Positions 10,386-19,984 are shown, counted from the stretch's first letter. The stretch: 53,766 bases of DNA from JAJFFW01 sp963922595 (GCA_963922595.1 CAWUIM010000018.1:1-53766); one strand, 5' to 3'. Notes: generated by a model from the sequence alone, not told the origin. Numbers and translations: made by a program.

Positions 10386-10943
10386 TTAACCGCGGCGGCG
10401 CGCCAGACGTTGCACTTCGTCTTCAACTTTTTCTTCGACGATCGCCGGCAGATTCGCGTCCAGCCATTCCTTGATCATCGGCTTCAGCAACTCCGTAACG
10501 ATGTCTTCGAGCGTGCGGCCTTCGCCGGACGAGACGCGCAGCGATTGCGACAGAGACTGAAAAGCGCTGGAAGCTGCGGTGGCGGAAGCGTCGCCGATAA
10601 TGGAGGCGTCTTCGGTCATGGCTTCTGCGACATTGTTCTTGATCATTTCGACATCTTCCGTTTCGAGGTGTGGATGGGCTTCGTCGCCGCTGGTTTCTGC
10701 AGCCGGTTCATCGACAATCTCCGACAAGGGCTCATCGGTTTCTTCGACGTCAATGACGGCGGCCGGGACCGCTTCGACAGGATCGGCGTGCGCCGGTTCC
10801 GGCGCCGGCTCGGGCTGTGGAACAGCGGCCTGAGGCGCTGTCTGGGCGGACGCCGCGCCGCCTTCTTCCTCGTCTTCAGAAATAATCCGGCGAATCGACG
10901 CCAAAATCTCTTCCATGCTGGGTTCTGGTTGTGCGTTTGTCAT
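10386..10943 (-). CDS. popZ: Polar organising protein PopZ (DUF2497)
   Basis: PopZ self-assembles at the cell pole, anchors the chromosome origin through ParB and recruits cell-cycle signalling proteins (known from Caulobacter). The 185-aa product has the diagnostic N-terminal helix EPSMEEILASIRRIISEDEE, a long acidic, Pro/Ala/Glu-rich disordered centre, and the C-terminal oligomerisation helices (LEDIVTELLKPMIKEWLDAN, then LPAIVEEKVEDEVQRLARRR). ATG 10943 (MTNAQPEPSMEE) is chosen; the longer frame to 11048 adds unrelated sequence. TolC and a pcm-like gene lie upstream on the same strand, an order I recall from Caulobacter, which supports orthology. The disordered centre is a common place for lineage differences. 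Confidence 0.92.
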   Translation of the reverse strand: MTNAQPEPSMEEILASIRRIISEDEEEGGAASAQTAPQAAVPQPEPAPEPAHADPVEAVPAAVIDVEETDEPLSEIVDEPAAETSGDEAHPHLETEDVEMIKNNVAEAMTEDASIIGDASATAASSAFQSLSQSLRVSSGEGRTLEDIVTELLKPMIKEWLDANLPAIVEEKVEDEVQRLARRRG

Positions 10944-11080
10944 CAGCTGACAGCCCTTTGAATTATAGAAACATGCGCGGCATGGGTGACGAAGCGCCGC
11001 CACGGCAATCTCCCCGAATGTTTTCAAGCGCTTCGCCGGCAGTATCAACCCTTAAGATTGAACGCCGCGTTAACAAACCG

Positions 11081-11096
11081 GGCCGCTTGGGCGGCC
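11081..11096 (-). terminator. Possible terminator hairpin after tolC
   Basis: A perfect 6-bp stem GGCCGC/GCGGCC with loop TTGG starts eight bases after the tolC stop. On the minus strand it is followed by CGGTTTGTTAA, which is only weakly U-rich, so termination may be partial or Rho-aided. Confidence 0.4.
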
Positions 11097-11103
11097 AATT
11101 GCT

Positions 11104-12513
11104 CTATTGGACGACTTCAGCGGCGGCATTTGCGGCGGCGCCGTCAGGACCGCCCTCTTCCACCGCAAGCCCTGCCGCCTCCGGCGTCAGCAATCCCGCC
11201 GACGCCAGCAGCGAGAAGACCGCCGCGCGTTCGTCGCGTTCAGCGTTCGCGAGCGAAACATTCGCATTCAGGAGTTCCTGTTCGGCGTTCAAAACATCGA
11301 GCGTCGTTCTGGCGCCCACCTGATTCTCCCGCCGCACGCCTTCAAGCGCGAGCGTATTCGCTTCAACTTGCGCGCGCGCCGACGCAATCGTCACCCGCGC
11401 CGCCTGCAGTTGCTCCCAGGCGCCGCTCACAGCCGCGCTCACCTGACGCTCGGCTTCTTCGATGCGGCGGCGATCAGCGTCGTTCAACGCTTTCGCCTCG
11501 CGGATGCGCGAATAGTTGAGCCCGCCCTGAAAGATCGGGATGCTGGCCTGCGCGCCGTAGACAAACTGTTCATCGTTCTGAACGAAGAAATTCGGCTCCT
11601 CCGCATATTGGTAGCGCGCCGTCAAGGATACGGACGGTAACAACACACCTTTGGCGATTGAAACCTGACGGCGGGAGGCTTCTTCGGTTTCCGTGGCAGA
11701 AACGATGGCGGGCGCGAAGACTTTTGCGAAATTCTGCGCCTGCTCTTCCGTTTCAGGAACATCAGGCAACGCCGGATCGTCATCGAGCGTCCCCGGCATC
11801 TCGCCGATCATTTGTCTGTATAATGAACGAGAAACTGCAAGTTGCGCCTGAGCCGCCGCGAGCTGCGAGCGCGCGCCTGCAAGGCGCGCTTCGGCCTGCG
11901 CCACATCGGTTTTCGTAATCTCGCCAACCTCAAAGCGAAGCGCCGCTTCGTCCTGTTGGCGAAGTAACACCTTCACGTTGGCGAGGTTCGCGTCATAAAC
12001 TTGTGTGTCGCGCAGGACATCGAAATAGGCGGTCGCCGCCTGTTGCAACACTTGCTGTTCCACAGACACAAGTCGGGCGCCGCCGGCGCGCACACGTGCT
12101 TTCGCCTGACGGATCGCATTCAGATTACGCAGCCCCGTGAACACCGGCTGCTCTGCAGAAACGCCAGCCGTAATCGGCGTAAATTCGACGCTTTGCGGTT
12201 CCGGCGGCAATGGCAGTCCATCGGGCCCGAGGATCGGATTACCACTCGCATCCGTCGGCGTGTTAAAAAGCGACGTGTTCGTCGTATTGTTCTGTTCGAT
12301 GCTGGCCGAGGCGGAAACCTGCGGCAGTGCGCCGGCCCAGGCTTGCGCTTTTAATTCCCGTGTCGCGCGAAACTGCGCACGTTCTGCGCGGATGGTCGGA
12401 TTGGTGCGATAGGCGACGGCGAGCGCGTCGGTGAGCGTTTCAGCGGAGGCCTGCGCAATCGGCGAAAGGATAGTCGCCGCAATAACGGCGCTCGATATAA
12501 GCAAGCGGTTCAT
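11104..12513 (-). CDS. TolC-family outer-membrane channel protein
   Basis: Outer-membrane factor for type I secretion or RND export. The 469-aa product has a signal peptide (cleavage near SPIAQASA, about residue 24) and two OEP repeats. The first begins ETLTDALAVAYRTNPTIRAERAQ, the second follows PALPDVPETEEQAQNF, with long helices and the family string QVGARTTLDVLNAEQELLNA near the end. The extracellular loop of the first hairpin is Pro-rich (DASGNPILGPDGLPLPPEP). It differs from the lipoprotein-type channel at 13795. The position between popZ and a pcm-like gene matches the Caulobacter rsaF/tolC region as I recall it, so it may serve several transporters. A possible start-site context is present at ATG 12513 (AGGAGCGG upstream). 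Confidence 0.93.
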   Translation of the reverse strand: MNRLLISSAVIAATILSPIAQASAETLTDALAVAYRTNPTIRAERAQFRATRELKAQAWAGALPQVSASASIEQNNTTNTSLFNTPTDASGNPILGPDGLPLPPEPQSVEFTPITAGVSAEQPVFTGLRNLNAIRQAKARVRAGGARLVSVEQQVLQQAATAYFDVLRDTQVYDANLANVKVLLRQQDEAALRFEVGEITKTDVAQAEARLAGARSQLAAAQAQLAVSRSLYRQMIGEMPGTLDDDPALPDVPETEEQAQNFAKVFAPAIVSATETEEASRRQVSIAKGVLLPSVSLTARYQYAEEPNFFVQNDEQFVYGAQASIPIFQGGLNYSRIREAKALNDADRRRIEEAERQVSAAVSGAWEQLQAARVTIASARAQVEANTLALEGVRRENQVGARTTLDVLNAEQELLNANVSLANAERDERAAVFSLLASAGLLTPEAAGLAVEEGGPDGAAANAAAEVVQ

Positions 12514-12651
12514 AACCGCTCCTTCTCTGGTGACACAGTATGTTTACGACTGGCGATATCAGCAGGACCAGCCGGCGTTTCAAGTTTATTCCGTCTTTTC
12601 GTTAAAAAACGATACGGCCGCAAAAAACGATATCGCGACGCCTGGCAAGCA

Positions 12652-13305
12652 TCAGAAGACGAATTCTTTCGGTTTTTCAAAACCGGGCAATACATGGTTC
12701 GCCGCAGCGGCGAAATGGCGGGTCATCGAGATCGCGCCATTACTTTTGTGAAAGACCACGCCGCGCGCAACGCCGCCATCGTCCATAATGGTCGCAAGCC
12801 GCCCGCCGTCTTTTAATTGACCGAGCAATGTTTCCGGCTGGGTCTGGATGAGCGCGGCGACAATAATGACGTCGAACGGTCCCTGTTTTTCAGCGCCCAT
12901 GACGGGATCGCCGGTAATGACGGCGGCGTTCGCGATATCAAGGTCAGTCAACGCTTTTTCCGACGCTGCGGCGACGGCTTCATCGCTTTCAACCGCCACC
13001 ACCATCTCGCCGAGGCCCGCAAGGATAGCCGTTGAGTACCCGCACCCGCTGGCCGCGTCGAGAATCAGATCGCTCTGTTCAACCTCGGCGGCCTGCAGCA
13101 ATTTGGAGAGATCGCGCGCCTCAAGCAGATAACGCCCGTCCGCATAGGCGAGCTCTTTTTCGACATAGGCTTGAGGCTTAAGCGCCGCTGGCAGAAACGC
13201 TTCTTTCGGAATGGTTTCAAAAACTTGCAAAAGCCGATGATCGGTCACGTCATTAGGACGGATTTGGCTGTCGACCATAGCCTGGCGGGCGGCGGAATAG
13301 TCCAT
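12652..13305 (-). CDS. Protein-L-isoaspartate O-methyltransferase family protein
   Basis: A 217-aa SAM-dependent methyltransferase of the Pcm family, which repairs isoaspartyl residues. N-terminal block ARQAMVDSQIRPNDVTDHRL is typical of the alphaproteobacterial subgroup; then IPKEAFLPAALKPQAY. SAM motif I is LDAASGCGYSTAIL (variant of the usual IGTGSGY), followed by VVAVESDE, with GPFDVIIVAALIQTQPETLL as the motif II/III region. ATG 13305 (MDYSAARQAM) is chosen; the longer frame to 13365 adds residues with no family match. The subgroup is often diverged, so true isoaspartyl repair activity is not certain. It lies 138 bases upstream of tolC and has its own start region next to tRNA-Cys. Confidence 0.87.
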   Translation of the reverse strand: MDYSAARQAMVDSQIRPNDVTDHRLLQVFETIPKEAFLPAALKPQAYVEKELAYADGRYLLEARDLSKLLQAAEVEQSDLILDAASGCGYSTAILAGLGEMVVAVESDEAVAAASEKALTDLDIANAAVITGDPVMGAEKQGPFDVIIVAALIQTQPETLLGQLKDGGRLATIMDDGGVARGVVFHKSNGAISMTRHFAAAANHVLPGFEKPKEFVF

Positions 13306-13474
13306 CTGTGCGCTCGTCTTCTGGGTGTTTTCTGCGCAGATACATGCCGGCGTCCGGCCATGCAATGCAAGCCGCCGAAATCAATCGGCTTTTTTTGTCG
13401 CGTCCAGATTGCGGGGCGGCGATGTTGGGGCTAAGACACGCGCTCTGCTTCGCTTATTATAATGCGTGAATAGA

Positions 13475-13548
13475 GGCCACGTGGCGGAGTGGTGACGCAG
13501 CGGCCTGCAAAGCCGTGTACGCCGGTTCGATTCCGGCCGTGGCCTCCA
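13475..13548 (+). tRNA. tRNA-Cys (GCA)
   Basis: A full cloverleaf: acceptor GGCCACG with CGTGGCC, D arm around GGCGGAGTGGTGACGC, anticodon stem CGGC/GCCG with loop CTGCAAA (anticodon GCA), T arm CCGG-TTCGATT-CCGG, discriminator T, and an encoded CCA at 13546-13548. A T6 run follows within ten bases and may end the transcript. Confidence 0.97.
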
Positions 13549-13794
13549 CTTCTTTTTTCACCCTCACATTAACCGTGCCTTCTGGGCCACAACGGCAAAA
13601 AACGGCGCTTTCAGCCCAAAATGAGAGGCGGGCGTTAACCAAGATGTTAATATGACGCCATAAGTATAAAGAGAGCCGCTCATCGCATTGAGCTTTCAGG
13701 CTGTCGCTTCGCGCTTGCGGTAAGCTGAATGTGACGATCTAACGTAAGGAAAGAGCGCCGTTTCGTGAGCGCAGTAGTGACCTTGGAGAGACCT

Positions 13795-15453
13795 ATGACC
13801 CGTGGGGGCGCGGCGTTCCTTTCATTCCTTCTGGCGAGTTGCGCCAGTCTCGATACCGAATTGCTGGAGGCGAATCTGCCCGACGCGCCCGAGACGTGGA
13901 CCGCCGCGGACGTGCGCGGCGCGGTCCCGACCGGCGACTGGGTGGCGGCGTTTGAGGATCAGACGTTGCGCGGTCTGATTTCCGAGGCCATGGGCCACAA
14001 CAATAATTTGCTGGCCGCCGCCGCTAATCTCGAATCAGCGAAACAGAATTCGCGCATCGTGCGCGCCGGACTGTTGCCATCCCTCAACGCGCAACCGGGC
14101 GCGAGCCGGAACGCAATCGTCACCGACCCATCGATCGCCGCTCAATCCGGCGGCGGTCCCGGCGGCGTAACAGGGCGCGTGCGCGCGCAGGATCTGGAAG
14201 ATCAATTCGGCGTTGACGTGGACGGCGACGGTCAAGTGGACGGGCTTGATCAGTTTATCGGACCTGGCCCCGCTCAAGGCAATCAGAACCCTGTGTTCGG
14301 CCAGGACGGCGCGATCGACACGGCGATCCCGAACCGCCGTATTTACATCAACAATTTTCGCCTTGGCGCTCAGCTTAGCTGGGAGCTCGACTTATGGGGC
14401 AGACTGACAGACGAAACACGGGCCGCTTACAAAGATGCCCGCGCAAGCTTTGCGGACCTTCGCGGCACGCAATTGGCGATCGCCGGTCAGGTTGCGCGCG
14501 GTTGGTTCACCCTTATCGAGGCGCGCCAGCAACGCGAGCTGGGCGAACGCGATGTTGAAGCGCGCAAGAGCAACCTGCGGGTCACCGAGCGGCGTTACGA
14601 CCGCGGCGTCGCATCAAGTCTTGACGTACGCCTTTCACGCTCCGCCCTCGGAACATCGGAAGCAAACCTGGCGCAGCGCCGCCAACTCGAACAGGAAGCC
14701 TCGCGGCGCCTTGAAGTGTTGCTCGGACGGTATCCGCGCGCTGAAATCGCCGCCGCGGAAACGTTGCCCGAACTTCCGGCGCTTGAGGGCGCTGGCGCGC
14801 CCGGCGACCTTCTCTCTCGCCGGCCGGACCTGATCGCCGCTGAGCTTCGCATGGAAGCGGCGGGCCTGCGCGCTCGCGCCGCCGCTAAGCAAATGCTCCC
14901 GACCCTGACGATTTCAGGCAACGTGAATACCAGCGGCCCAGATCTCGCTGACATCGTCGATCCTGAGCGTCTTGCGGGGAATATCGCCGCCGGCCTTTTC
15001 CAGCCTCTGTTCCAGGGCGGCCGCATCCGCGCCAACACGAAGCGTCAAAAGGCGATTGCGCAAGCCTCGCTGCTGACCTACGCGCAAACAGCGCTCGAGG
15101 CGTATGAGGAAGCCGAGAACGCGATTGCAGCGGAAAACCTTCTCGCCGCGCGCGAAAAAGCGCTGAAGCTGGCTTTTGAGGAAGCCGCAGCGGCCGAAGA
15201 ATTGACGGAACGGCGCTATACAAGCGGCGCCGCCACCATTTTTAACCTGCTCGATGCGCAAACCCGTCGTATTTCGTCGGAAAGCGCATACATAACAGCG
15301 CAACAACAGCGCGTCGCTAATCGCGTCCAGCTTTATCTGGCCATCGGCGGCGACTTTTTAACGGAACAAGACTTGGCGATCGCCGCGGCGGAAGGGGCCG
15401 CGCCGATCGAAACGGCGGCGGTTGCAAAGGCGGCTCTCGCGACGGGAGACTAA
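13795..15453 (+). CDS. RND efflux outer-membrane lipoprotein (NodT/OprM family) with an EF-hand-like insert
   Basis: Outer-membrane channel of the tripartite efflux pump encoded by the next two genes. The 552-aa product has a lipoprotein signal with LASC (Cys16). ATG 13795 is chosen because GGAGAG lies six bases upstream and the signal starts there; a GTG at 13765 is less likely. Two OEP repeats are present (PTGDWVAAFEDQTLRGLI, and later LLSRRPDLIAAELRMEAAG, the family motif), and TSGAATIFNLLDAQTR at the end. Between the first helices, in what should be the first extracellular beta-hairpin loop (about residues 112-186), there is an extra Gly-rich segment with DVDGDGQVDGLD at 141-152. This is a 12-residue calcium-loop pattern with D at 1, 3, 5, 9 and 12. 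It is three bases ahead of the adaptor gene. Confidence 0.93.
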   Translation: MTRGGAAFLSFLLASCASLDTELLEANLPDAPETWTAADVRGAVPTGDWVAAFEDQTLRGLISEAMGHNNNLLAAAANLESAKQNSRIVRAGLLPSLNAQPGASRNAIVTDPSIAAQSGGGPGGVTGRVRAQDLEDQFGVDVDGDGQVDGLDQFIGPGPAQGNQNPVFGQDGAIDTAIPNRRIYINNFRLGAQLSWELDLWGRLTDETRAAYKDARASFADLRGTQLAIAGQVARGWFTLIEARQQRELGERDVEARKSNLRVTERRYDRGVASSLDVRLSRSALGTSEANLAQRRQLEQEASRRLEVLLGRYPRAEIAAAETLPELPALEGAGAPGDLLSRRPDLIAAELRMEAAGLRARAAAKQMLPTLTISGNVNTSGPDLADIVDPERLAGNIAAGLFQPLFQGGRIRANTKRQKAIAQASLLTYAQTALEAYEEAENAIAAENLLAAREKALKLAFEEAAAAEELTERRYTSGAATIFNLLDAQTRRISSESAYITAQQQRVANRVQLYLAIGGDFLTEQDLAIAAAEGAAPIETAAVAKAALATGD

Positions 15454-15456
15454 AAT

Positions 15457-16716
15457 ATGATCCGTAAGTTTTTTACGATCATCGGCACGATCGGCATTTT
15501 TGTCGGCGGCGTCGTTCTGATCGCGATTATGGGGGCGGCGCGTCCGAAACCGGAACGTCAGACACCGGAAATTACCCCGCCGACTGTTTTCTTCTCAACT
15601 GTAGAGCCGCAACTCGTCACCTTAAAAGTGAACGCGCAAGGCGAAGTTCGTCCGCAGACCGATATTACGCTAACCTCGCAGGTCTCCGGCAAGATCGTGA
15701 GAACGTCCGATCTTTTTGTCGATGGCGGCGCCTTTGAGAAAGGCGATCTCCTGATCAAAATCGAAGACGCGGATTTTCGCGCCGCGGTCGCCAGCGCGAA
15801 GGCGCGGGTGGCCCAGGCGGAAGAAACCTTGCGCCGCGAGGAAGCGGAGTCAGAACTCGCGCGTCAGGATTACGAAGACCTCGGCCGCGACGTGGAAGCC
15901 AATCCGCTGACGCTTCGCGAGCCCCAATTGGCGCAGGCGCGGGCGAACTTTGAAGCAACGAAAGCCGATCTCCAGTCTGCGTATCTAAACCTTGAGCGTA
16001 CATCGATTAAAGCGCCGTTCGACGGGCGCGTGCGCACGCGCAATGTGGGCGTCGGTCAATTCGTGACGCCGGGCGCGCAACTGGGCCAGCTCTTTTCCAC
16101 TGACATCGCAGAAATCAATCTGGCGCTTACGGACGGAAATCTGACGGCGCTGGGGTTGCCCATCGCTTTCACCGAGACCGAAGAACGCCCCGGCCCGCCG
16201 GTGACGCTTTCAGCGGTCGTCGCCGGCACGCTCCACGCCTGGGAGGGACGCATCGCACGCACCAGCGGCGCCATTGATCCGACCACGCGACAGGTTTCGG
16301 CGATCGCTGTGGTGGACGACCCATACGGCGCAGGATCGGATAACGGCACGCCGCTCGCCATGGGGCTGTTCGTCAACGCTGAAATCGCCGGCAAGCCTTA
16401 TGCGGACGCGATCATTCTCCCGCGCACGGCGATTTACGGGCGGGATCAGGTTTATGTCATTAAAGACGACGACACAGTAGAGAGCCGCACAGTTACTGTC
16501 GTCGCCTCCGACCGCGATACGGTGACTATCGCATCGGGCGTCAACGCCGGAGAGCGCGTCGTCACCTCGCCGCTGCGCGGGGCCTCCGACGGCGATAAGG
16601 TATTGCCCACCGATCCGGACGACCTCTCGAAAATCCCGTCTGAGAAACCGGAAGACGCCGTCCTCGACGATAAGCGGCGCGCGCCCAACATCAGCTCGAA
16701 TTCAAGCGAGGGATAA
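15457..16716 (+). CDS. RND efflux periplasmic adaptor (HlyD/MFP family)
   Basis: The adaptor couples the inner-membrane pump to the outer-membrane channel. The 419-aa product has one N-terminal membrane segment (residues 5-28, FTIIGTIGIFVGGVVLIAIM), a barrel-sandwich start (GEVRPQTDITLTSQVSGKIV), a coiled-coil hairpin (about residues 108-175, ARVAQAEETLRREEAE), the return lipoyl half (TSIKAPFDGRVRTRNVGVGQ), and a beta-barrel/membrane-proximal domain ending TIASGVNAGERVVTSPLRG. The charged C-terminal tail of about 40 residues is not conserved in the family. It is packed between the channel and pump genes, three bases from each. Confidence 0.95.
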   Translation: MIRKFFTIIGTIGIFVGGVVLIAIMGAARPKPERQTPEITPPTVFFSTVEPQLVTLKVNAQGEVRPQTDITLTSQVSGKIVRTSDLFVDGGAFEKGDLLIKIEDADFRAAVASAKARVAQAEETLRREEAESELARQDYEDLGRDVEANPLTLREPQLAQARANFEATKADLQSAYLNLERTSIKAPFDGRVRTRNVGVGQFVTPGAQLGQLFSTDIAEINLALTDGNLTALGLPIAFTETEERPGPPVTLSAVVAGTLHAWEGRIARTSGAIDPTTRQVSAIAVVDDPYGAGSDNGTPLAMGLFVNAEIAGKPYADAIILPRTAIYGRDQVYVIKDDDTVESRTVTVVASDRDTVTIASGVNAGERVVTSPLRGASDGDKVLPTDPDDLSKIPSEKPEDAVLDDKRRAPNISSNSSEG

Positions 16717-16719
16717 CCC

Positions 16720-19700
16720 GTGAACGGATTAATTTCCTGGTGGACAAAGAATTCCGTCGCCGCGAACCTCTTGATGTTCGCCTGCTTCATCGCGGGCACC
16801 CTCGCCTTCTTCCAGCTTGAGCGTGAGCTCAATCCGTCGGCGACCTTCACCGGCGCGAACATCAATGTGGCCTGGCCCGGCGCCTCTCCGCAGGAAGTCG
16901 AAGAGCAGATCATTTTGCGCATCGAGGAAGCGGTCGCGAGCATCGATGGAATTGAGCACATCGATTCCACCGCGCGCGAAGGCAGCGCCAGCGTTTCCGT
17001 TGAAGGCGACGACAGCATCGACCAAACGCGCTTCCTCAATGAAGTGAAAAATCGCGTCGACGGCATTTCCACCCTGCCCCAGGACGCCTTCCCGCCGATC
17101 GTTTCGCAATGGACGAACTTCGCGCCCGGCGCCTTCATGGCGCTCTCCGGCGACATGGATCAGCGCGAACTCTCGCGTCTCGCGCGCCAGACGCGCGACG
17201 AACTGGCGGCGCTGCCGGGCGGCTCGCCCCTCGTCAACATTTGGGGCGCTCCTCGCGAGGAAGTTTCCATTGAAGTCTCCGAAGAAGCGCTGCGCCGCTA
17301 CAACCTCACCTTTGACGATGTAGCGCGCGCCATCCGCGGTTCGTCCCTCAATCTTGCCGGCGGTCAGGTGCGCACCGAAACCGGTAATCTCCAAATCGCC
17401 GCACGCGCGCTCGCCAACACTGAAGAAGAATTTGAAGAAATCGTCATTCGGCAAACACAGGACGGCGGCGTTATTCGTGTTCGCGACGTAGCGACTGTGG
17501 TCGACGGTTTTGAAGACCGGCGGACGATCCGCACCGTGAACGGCGAACCGGCGATTTCGATCGCCGTGCAATCGCCCGAGACCTCGAACCTCACGGAACT
17601 CTCCAAAGCGATTAACGAATATGTGGATCGCAAGAACAAGGAATGGGACGGCAAGGCTAACCTCTTCATTTGGTTCGACGCCGCCGAGCCCTTCAACGGA
17701 CAGCTCGGCCTTGTCTCGTCGAACGCGGCCGTCGGGCTCGTTCTTGTTCTTATTCTACTGATGCTTTTCCTAAGGCCCGCAGTCGCCTTCTGGGTGTCGG
17801 TAGGGATCGCCGTTTCCTTCGCCGGCGCCTTCATCCTGATGCCGGCGACCGGCGTGACGCTGAACTTCCTGTCGATCTTCGGCTTCCTTCTGGTGATCGG
17901 CGTCGTCGTCGATGACGCCATCATTGTCGGCGAAAGCATTCACAATCAGGTGGAGGAAGGTCACGAAAACCCGAAGGCGGCGATCCTCGGCACGCAGCTT
18001 GTGATGAAGCCCGTATTCTTCGCGGTCCTGACGACGATGATCGCTTTTTCGCCATGGCTCTTTATCGGCGGCGGCGCGGCGCAATTCACGCGTCAGATCA
18101 GCCTCACCATTATCTACGCCCTCAGCTTTTCGCTGATCGAGGCGTTCTTCATTCTGCCGGCGCACCTTTCCCACATGAAGCCGCAGAACAAGCAAGGCGT
18201 TTACTATCGCCTGCAGCGCGGGTTTTCAGAAGGCATCGTCAACTTCGCGAACCGCTATTACCGGCCTTTGATTCGATTGGCGCTCAAGCTGCGGTATTTC
18301 ACCGTAGCGAGTTTCATCGTGGCGTTCATGGTCGCGTTTGCGCTATTGGCGCAGGGCTGGGTTTCTTTCAAATTCAATCCGGAAATTCAGGGGACGTTCA
18401 TTTCGCTCAATGTCCGCCTGCCCGAGGGGAGCTCCTTTTCGCGCACCGAACAAATCTATGACGAGGTGGAACGCGCCGCAAACAGCCTGCGGGCGCGCCT
18501 TGGCGAGACCAGGGGCGAGCCTTACGTAAAGTCGGTTTATATCGCCGCCGATGAAGGCGAAGTGACGTCTTATGTGACCATCGTCGAAGCGGAAAAACGC
18601 AAAGAGTCGACAGAAGAAGTGGCCGAGATGTTCCGCGAGGAGCTCGGCGAAATACCGGACGCAGAAGAAATCAATATCGGCTTCACGCAAAATGACGGCG
18701 GCCCCGACCTTTCGTTCGGCGTCCAGGCCGGCGAGCTCGACGAATTGCGGCTGGCCACGGTAGATGTCCAGAACTATTTGCGCACGCTCCCCGGCGTCTT
18801 TGACGTCCGCAACAATCTGCAATCGGCGACGCCCGAACTGCAACTGAGCTTAAAACCCGGCGCGGAACGTTTCGGCCTCACCCTGGGCGAGGTTTCGCGC
18901 CAAGTGCGCCAGGCGTTTTTCGGTGAGGAAGTGCAGCGTCTGCCCCGCAACGGTCAGGACGTGCGCGTCATGGTGCGTTATCCCAAATCGGCGCGCGAGT
19001 CGCTCACCACCATCGAAGCCATGCGCATTCGCACCGCCGATGGACGGGAAGTGCCGCTGACGGCTATCGCCGACGCCAATTTCGCGCCGAGCTTTAAGCG
19101 CATCGATCGGCGCGACCGGCAACGCTCTGCGCGCATTACCGCTGAATTGCGAGACGGCGTCGACCGCGCCGCGATCATGAAAGCCTATCGCGAAGAATTC
19201 GTCCCCGAATGGCGCAACCGCCACCCCGGCGCCTCACTCGTCCAGCGCGGGGACGCGGAGGAACAGGCCGAGTTTATGGGCGAATTTCTGTCGCTCTACG
19301 CCGTGGCGCTCTTCGCCATGTACATGCTGCTGGCCATCGCCTTCAGCTCTTACTGGCAGCCGGCGTTGATCATGACCGCGATCCCCTTCGGTTATATGGG
19401 CGCGGCGTTCGGCCACTTTATTTTCGGCCTCGACTTCACGCTGTTCTCGTTCTTCGGCGTCGGCGCCGCGGCGGGCGTCGTCGTCAACGACAATCTCGTT
19501 CTCATCGATTACGTCAACCGCATGCGCCGCGACGGCGAAGGGGCGTTCGCCGCCCTCGTCAAAGCCGGCGTCGGGCGGTTCAGGCCCATTGTCTTAACGT
19601 CCGTGACGACGTTCGTGGGGCTGTTGCCGATCATGTTCGAGCGCTCCACGGACGCGCAGTTCCTGCAACCGACAATCGTCGCCCTCGCCTTCGGCGTCTT

Positions 19701-19920
19701 CTTCGCCATGTTCGTGACGCTGATTTTCGTGCCGGCCATGTATGCGGTGGGCGCGGACATCGCGCGCTTCTACCGGTGGGCGTGGACGGGCGAACGCCAG
19801 CCGCGAATCGGCGAAGGCGCGTCGGCTGAGTCGGACTTCAGTGATGGTGATTCGCCCTCTGGCGACCTCGACGACCGCCCGCGCAAGCGCCCGCCGCCAT
19901 TTTTAAGACCCGCGGAATAA
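16720..19920 (+). CDS. RND multidrug efflux permease (AcrB/MdtC-like)
   Basis: Proton-driven inner-membrane pump, 1066 aa, the normal size. GTG start at 16720, three bases after the adaptor stop. Twelve transmembrane segments are expected, the first at about residues 12-30. Two large periplasmic loops hold the porter and docking domains (VAWPGASPQEVEEQIILRIE early). TM4 carries the proton-relay pair D-D in GVVVDDAI (about residue 397), and the second half has FFGVGAAAGVVVNDNLVLID, the equivalent TM10 segment. The second half lacks the paired Asp of TM4 and has N-D, as is usual. The C-terminal 60 residues are acidic and then basic (RPRKRPPPFLRP). Substrate range is unknown. No TetR or other local regulator is seen. 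Confidence 0.97.
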   Translation: MNGLISWWTKNSVAANLLMFACFIAGTLAFFQLERELNPSATFTGANINVAWPGASPQEVEEQIILRIEEAVASIDGIEHIDSTAREGSASVSVEGDDSIDQTRFLNEVKNRVDGISTLPQDAFPPIVSQWTNFAPGAFMALSGDMDQRELSRLARQTRDELAALPGGSPLVNIWGAPREEVSIEVSEEALRRYNLTFDDVARAIRGSSLNLAGGQVRTETGNLQIAARALANTEEEFEEIVIRQTQDGGVIRVRDVATVVDGFEDRRTIRTVNGEPAISIAVQSPETSNLTELSKAINEYVDRKNKEWDGKANLFIWFDAAEPFNGQLGLVSSNAAVGLVLVLILLMLFLRPAVAFWVSVGIAVSFAGAFILMPATGVTLNFLSIFGFLLVIGVVVDDAIIVGESIHNQVEEGHENPKAAILGTQLVMKPVFFAVLTTMIAFSPWLFIGGGAAQFTRQISLTIIYALSFSLIEAFFILPAHLSHMKPQNKQGVYYRLQRGFSEGIVNFANRYYRPLIRLALKLRYFTVASFIVAFMVAFALLAQGWVSFKFNPEIQGTFISLNVRLPEGSSFSRTEQIYDEVERAANSLRARLGETRGEPYVKSVYIAADEGEVTSYVTIVEAEKRKESTEEVAEMFREELGEIPDAEEINIGFTQNDGGPDLSFGVQAGELDELRLATVDVQNYLRTLPGVFDVRNNLQSATPELQLSLKPGAERFGLTLGEVSRQVRQAFFGEEVQRLPRNGQDVRVMVRYPKSARESLTTIEAMRIRTADGREVPLTAIADANFAPSFKRIDRRDRQRSARITAELRDGVDRAAIMKAYREEFVPEWRNRHPGASLVQRGDAEEQAEFMGEFLSLYAVALFAMYMLLAIAFSSYWQPALIMTAIPFGYMGAAFGHFIFGLDFTLFSFFGVGAAAGVVVNDNLVLIDYVNRMRRDGEGAFAALVKAGVGRFRPIVLTSVTTFVGLLPIMFERSTDAQFLQPTIVALAFGVFFAMFVTLIFVPAMYAVGADIARFYRWAWTGERQPRIGEGASAESDFSDGDSPSGDLDDRPRKRPPPFLRPAE

Positions 19921-19945
19921 ACTTTCGCGGTGAAGTTGCGCCCCG

Positions 19946-19960
19946 TTAACCCAATCTTAA
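19946..19960 (+). promoter_or_regulatory. CtrA-type box TTAA-N7-TTAA
   Basis: TTAACCCAATCTTAA gives two TTAA half-sites with exactly seven bases between them, as in the binding site of the cell-cycle regulator CtrA. It lies 26 bases after the pump stop, facing a 200-base non-coding stretch with a strong terminator and tRNA-Asn. No protein gene follows on the plus strand. Confidence 0.5.
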
Positions 19961-19984
19961 GACCTTGGCGTCACCTTCATGACA

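Noticed and set aside
13457..13642. Minus-strand frame covering tRNA-Cys
   Set aside because: It is antisense to the tRNA and such frames are a well-known annotation artefact.
13635..13650. TTAA-N8-TTAA upstream of the efflux operon as a CtrA box
   Set aside because: The spacer is eight bases, not seven, so the half-sites are out of phase.
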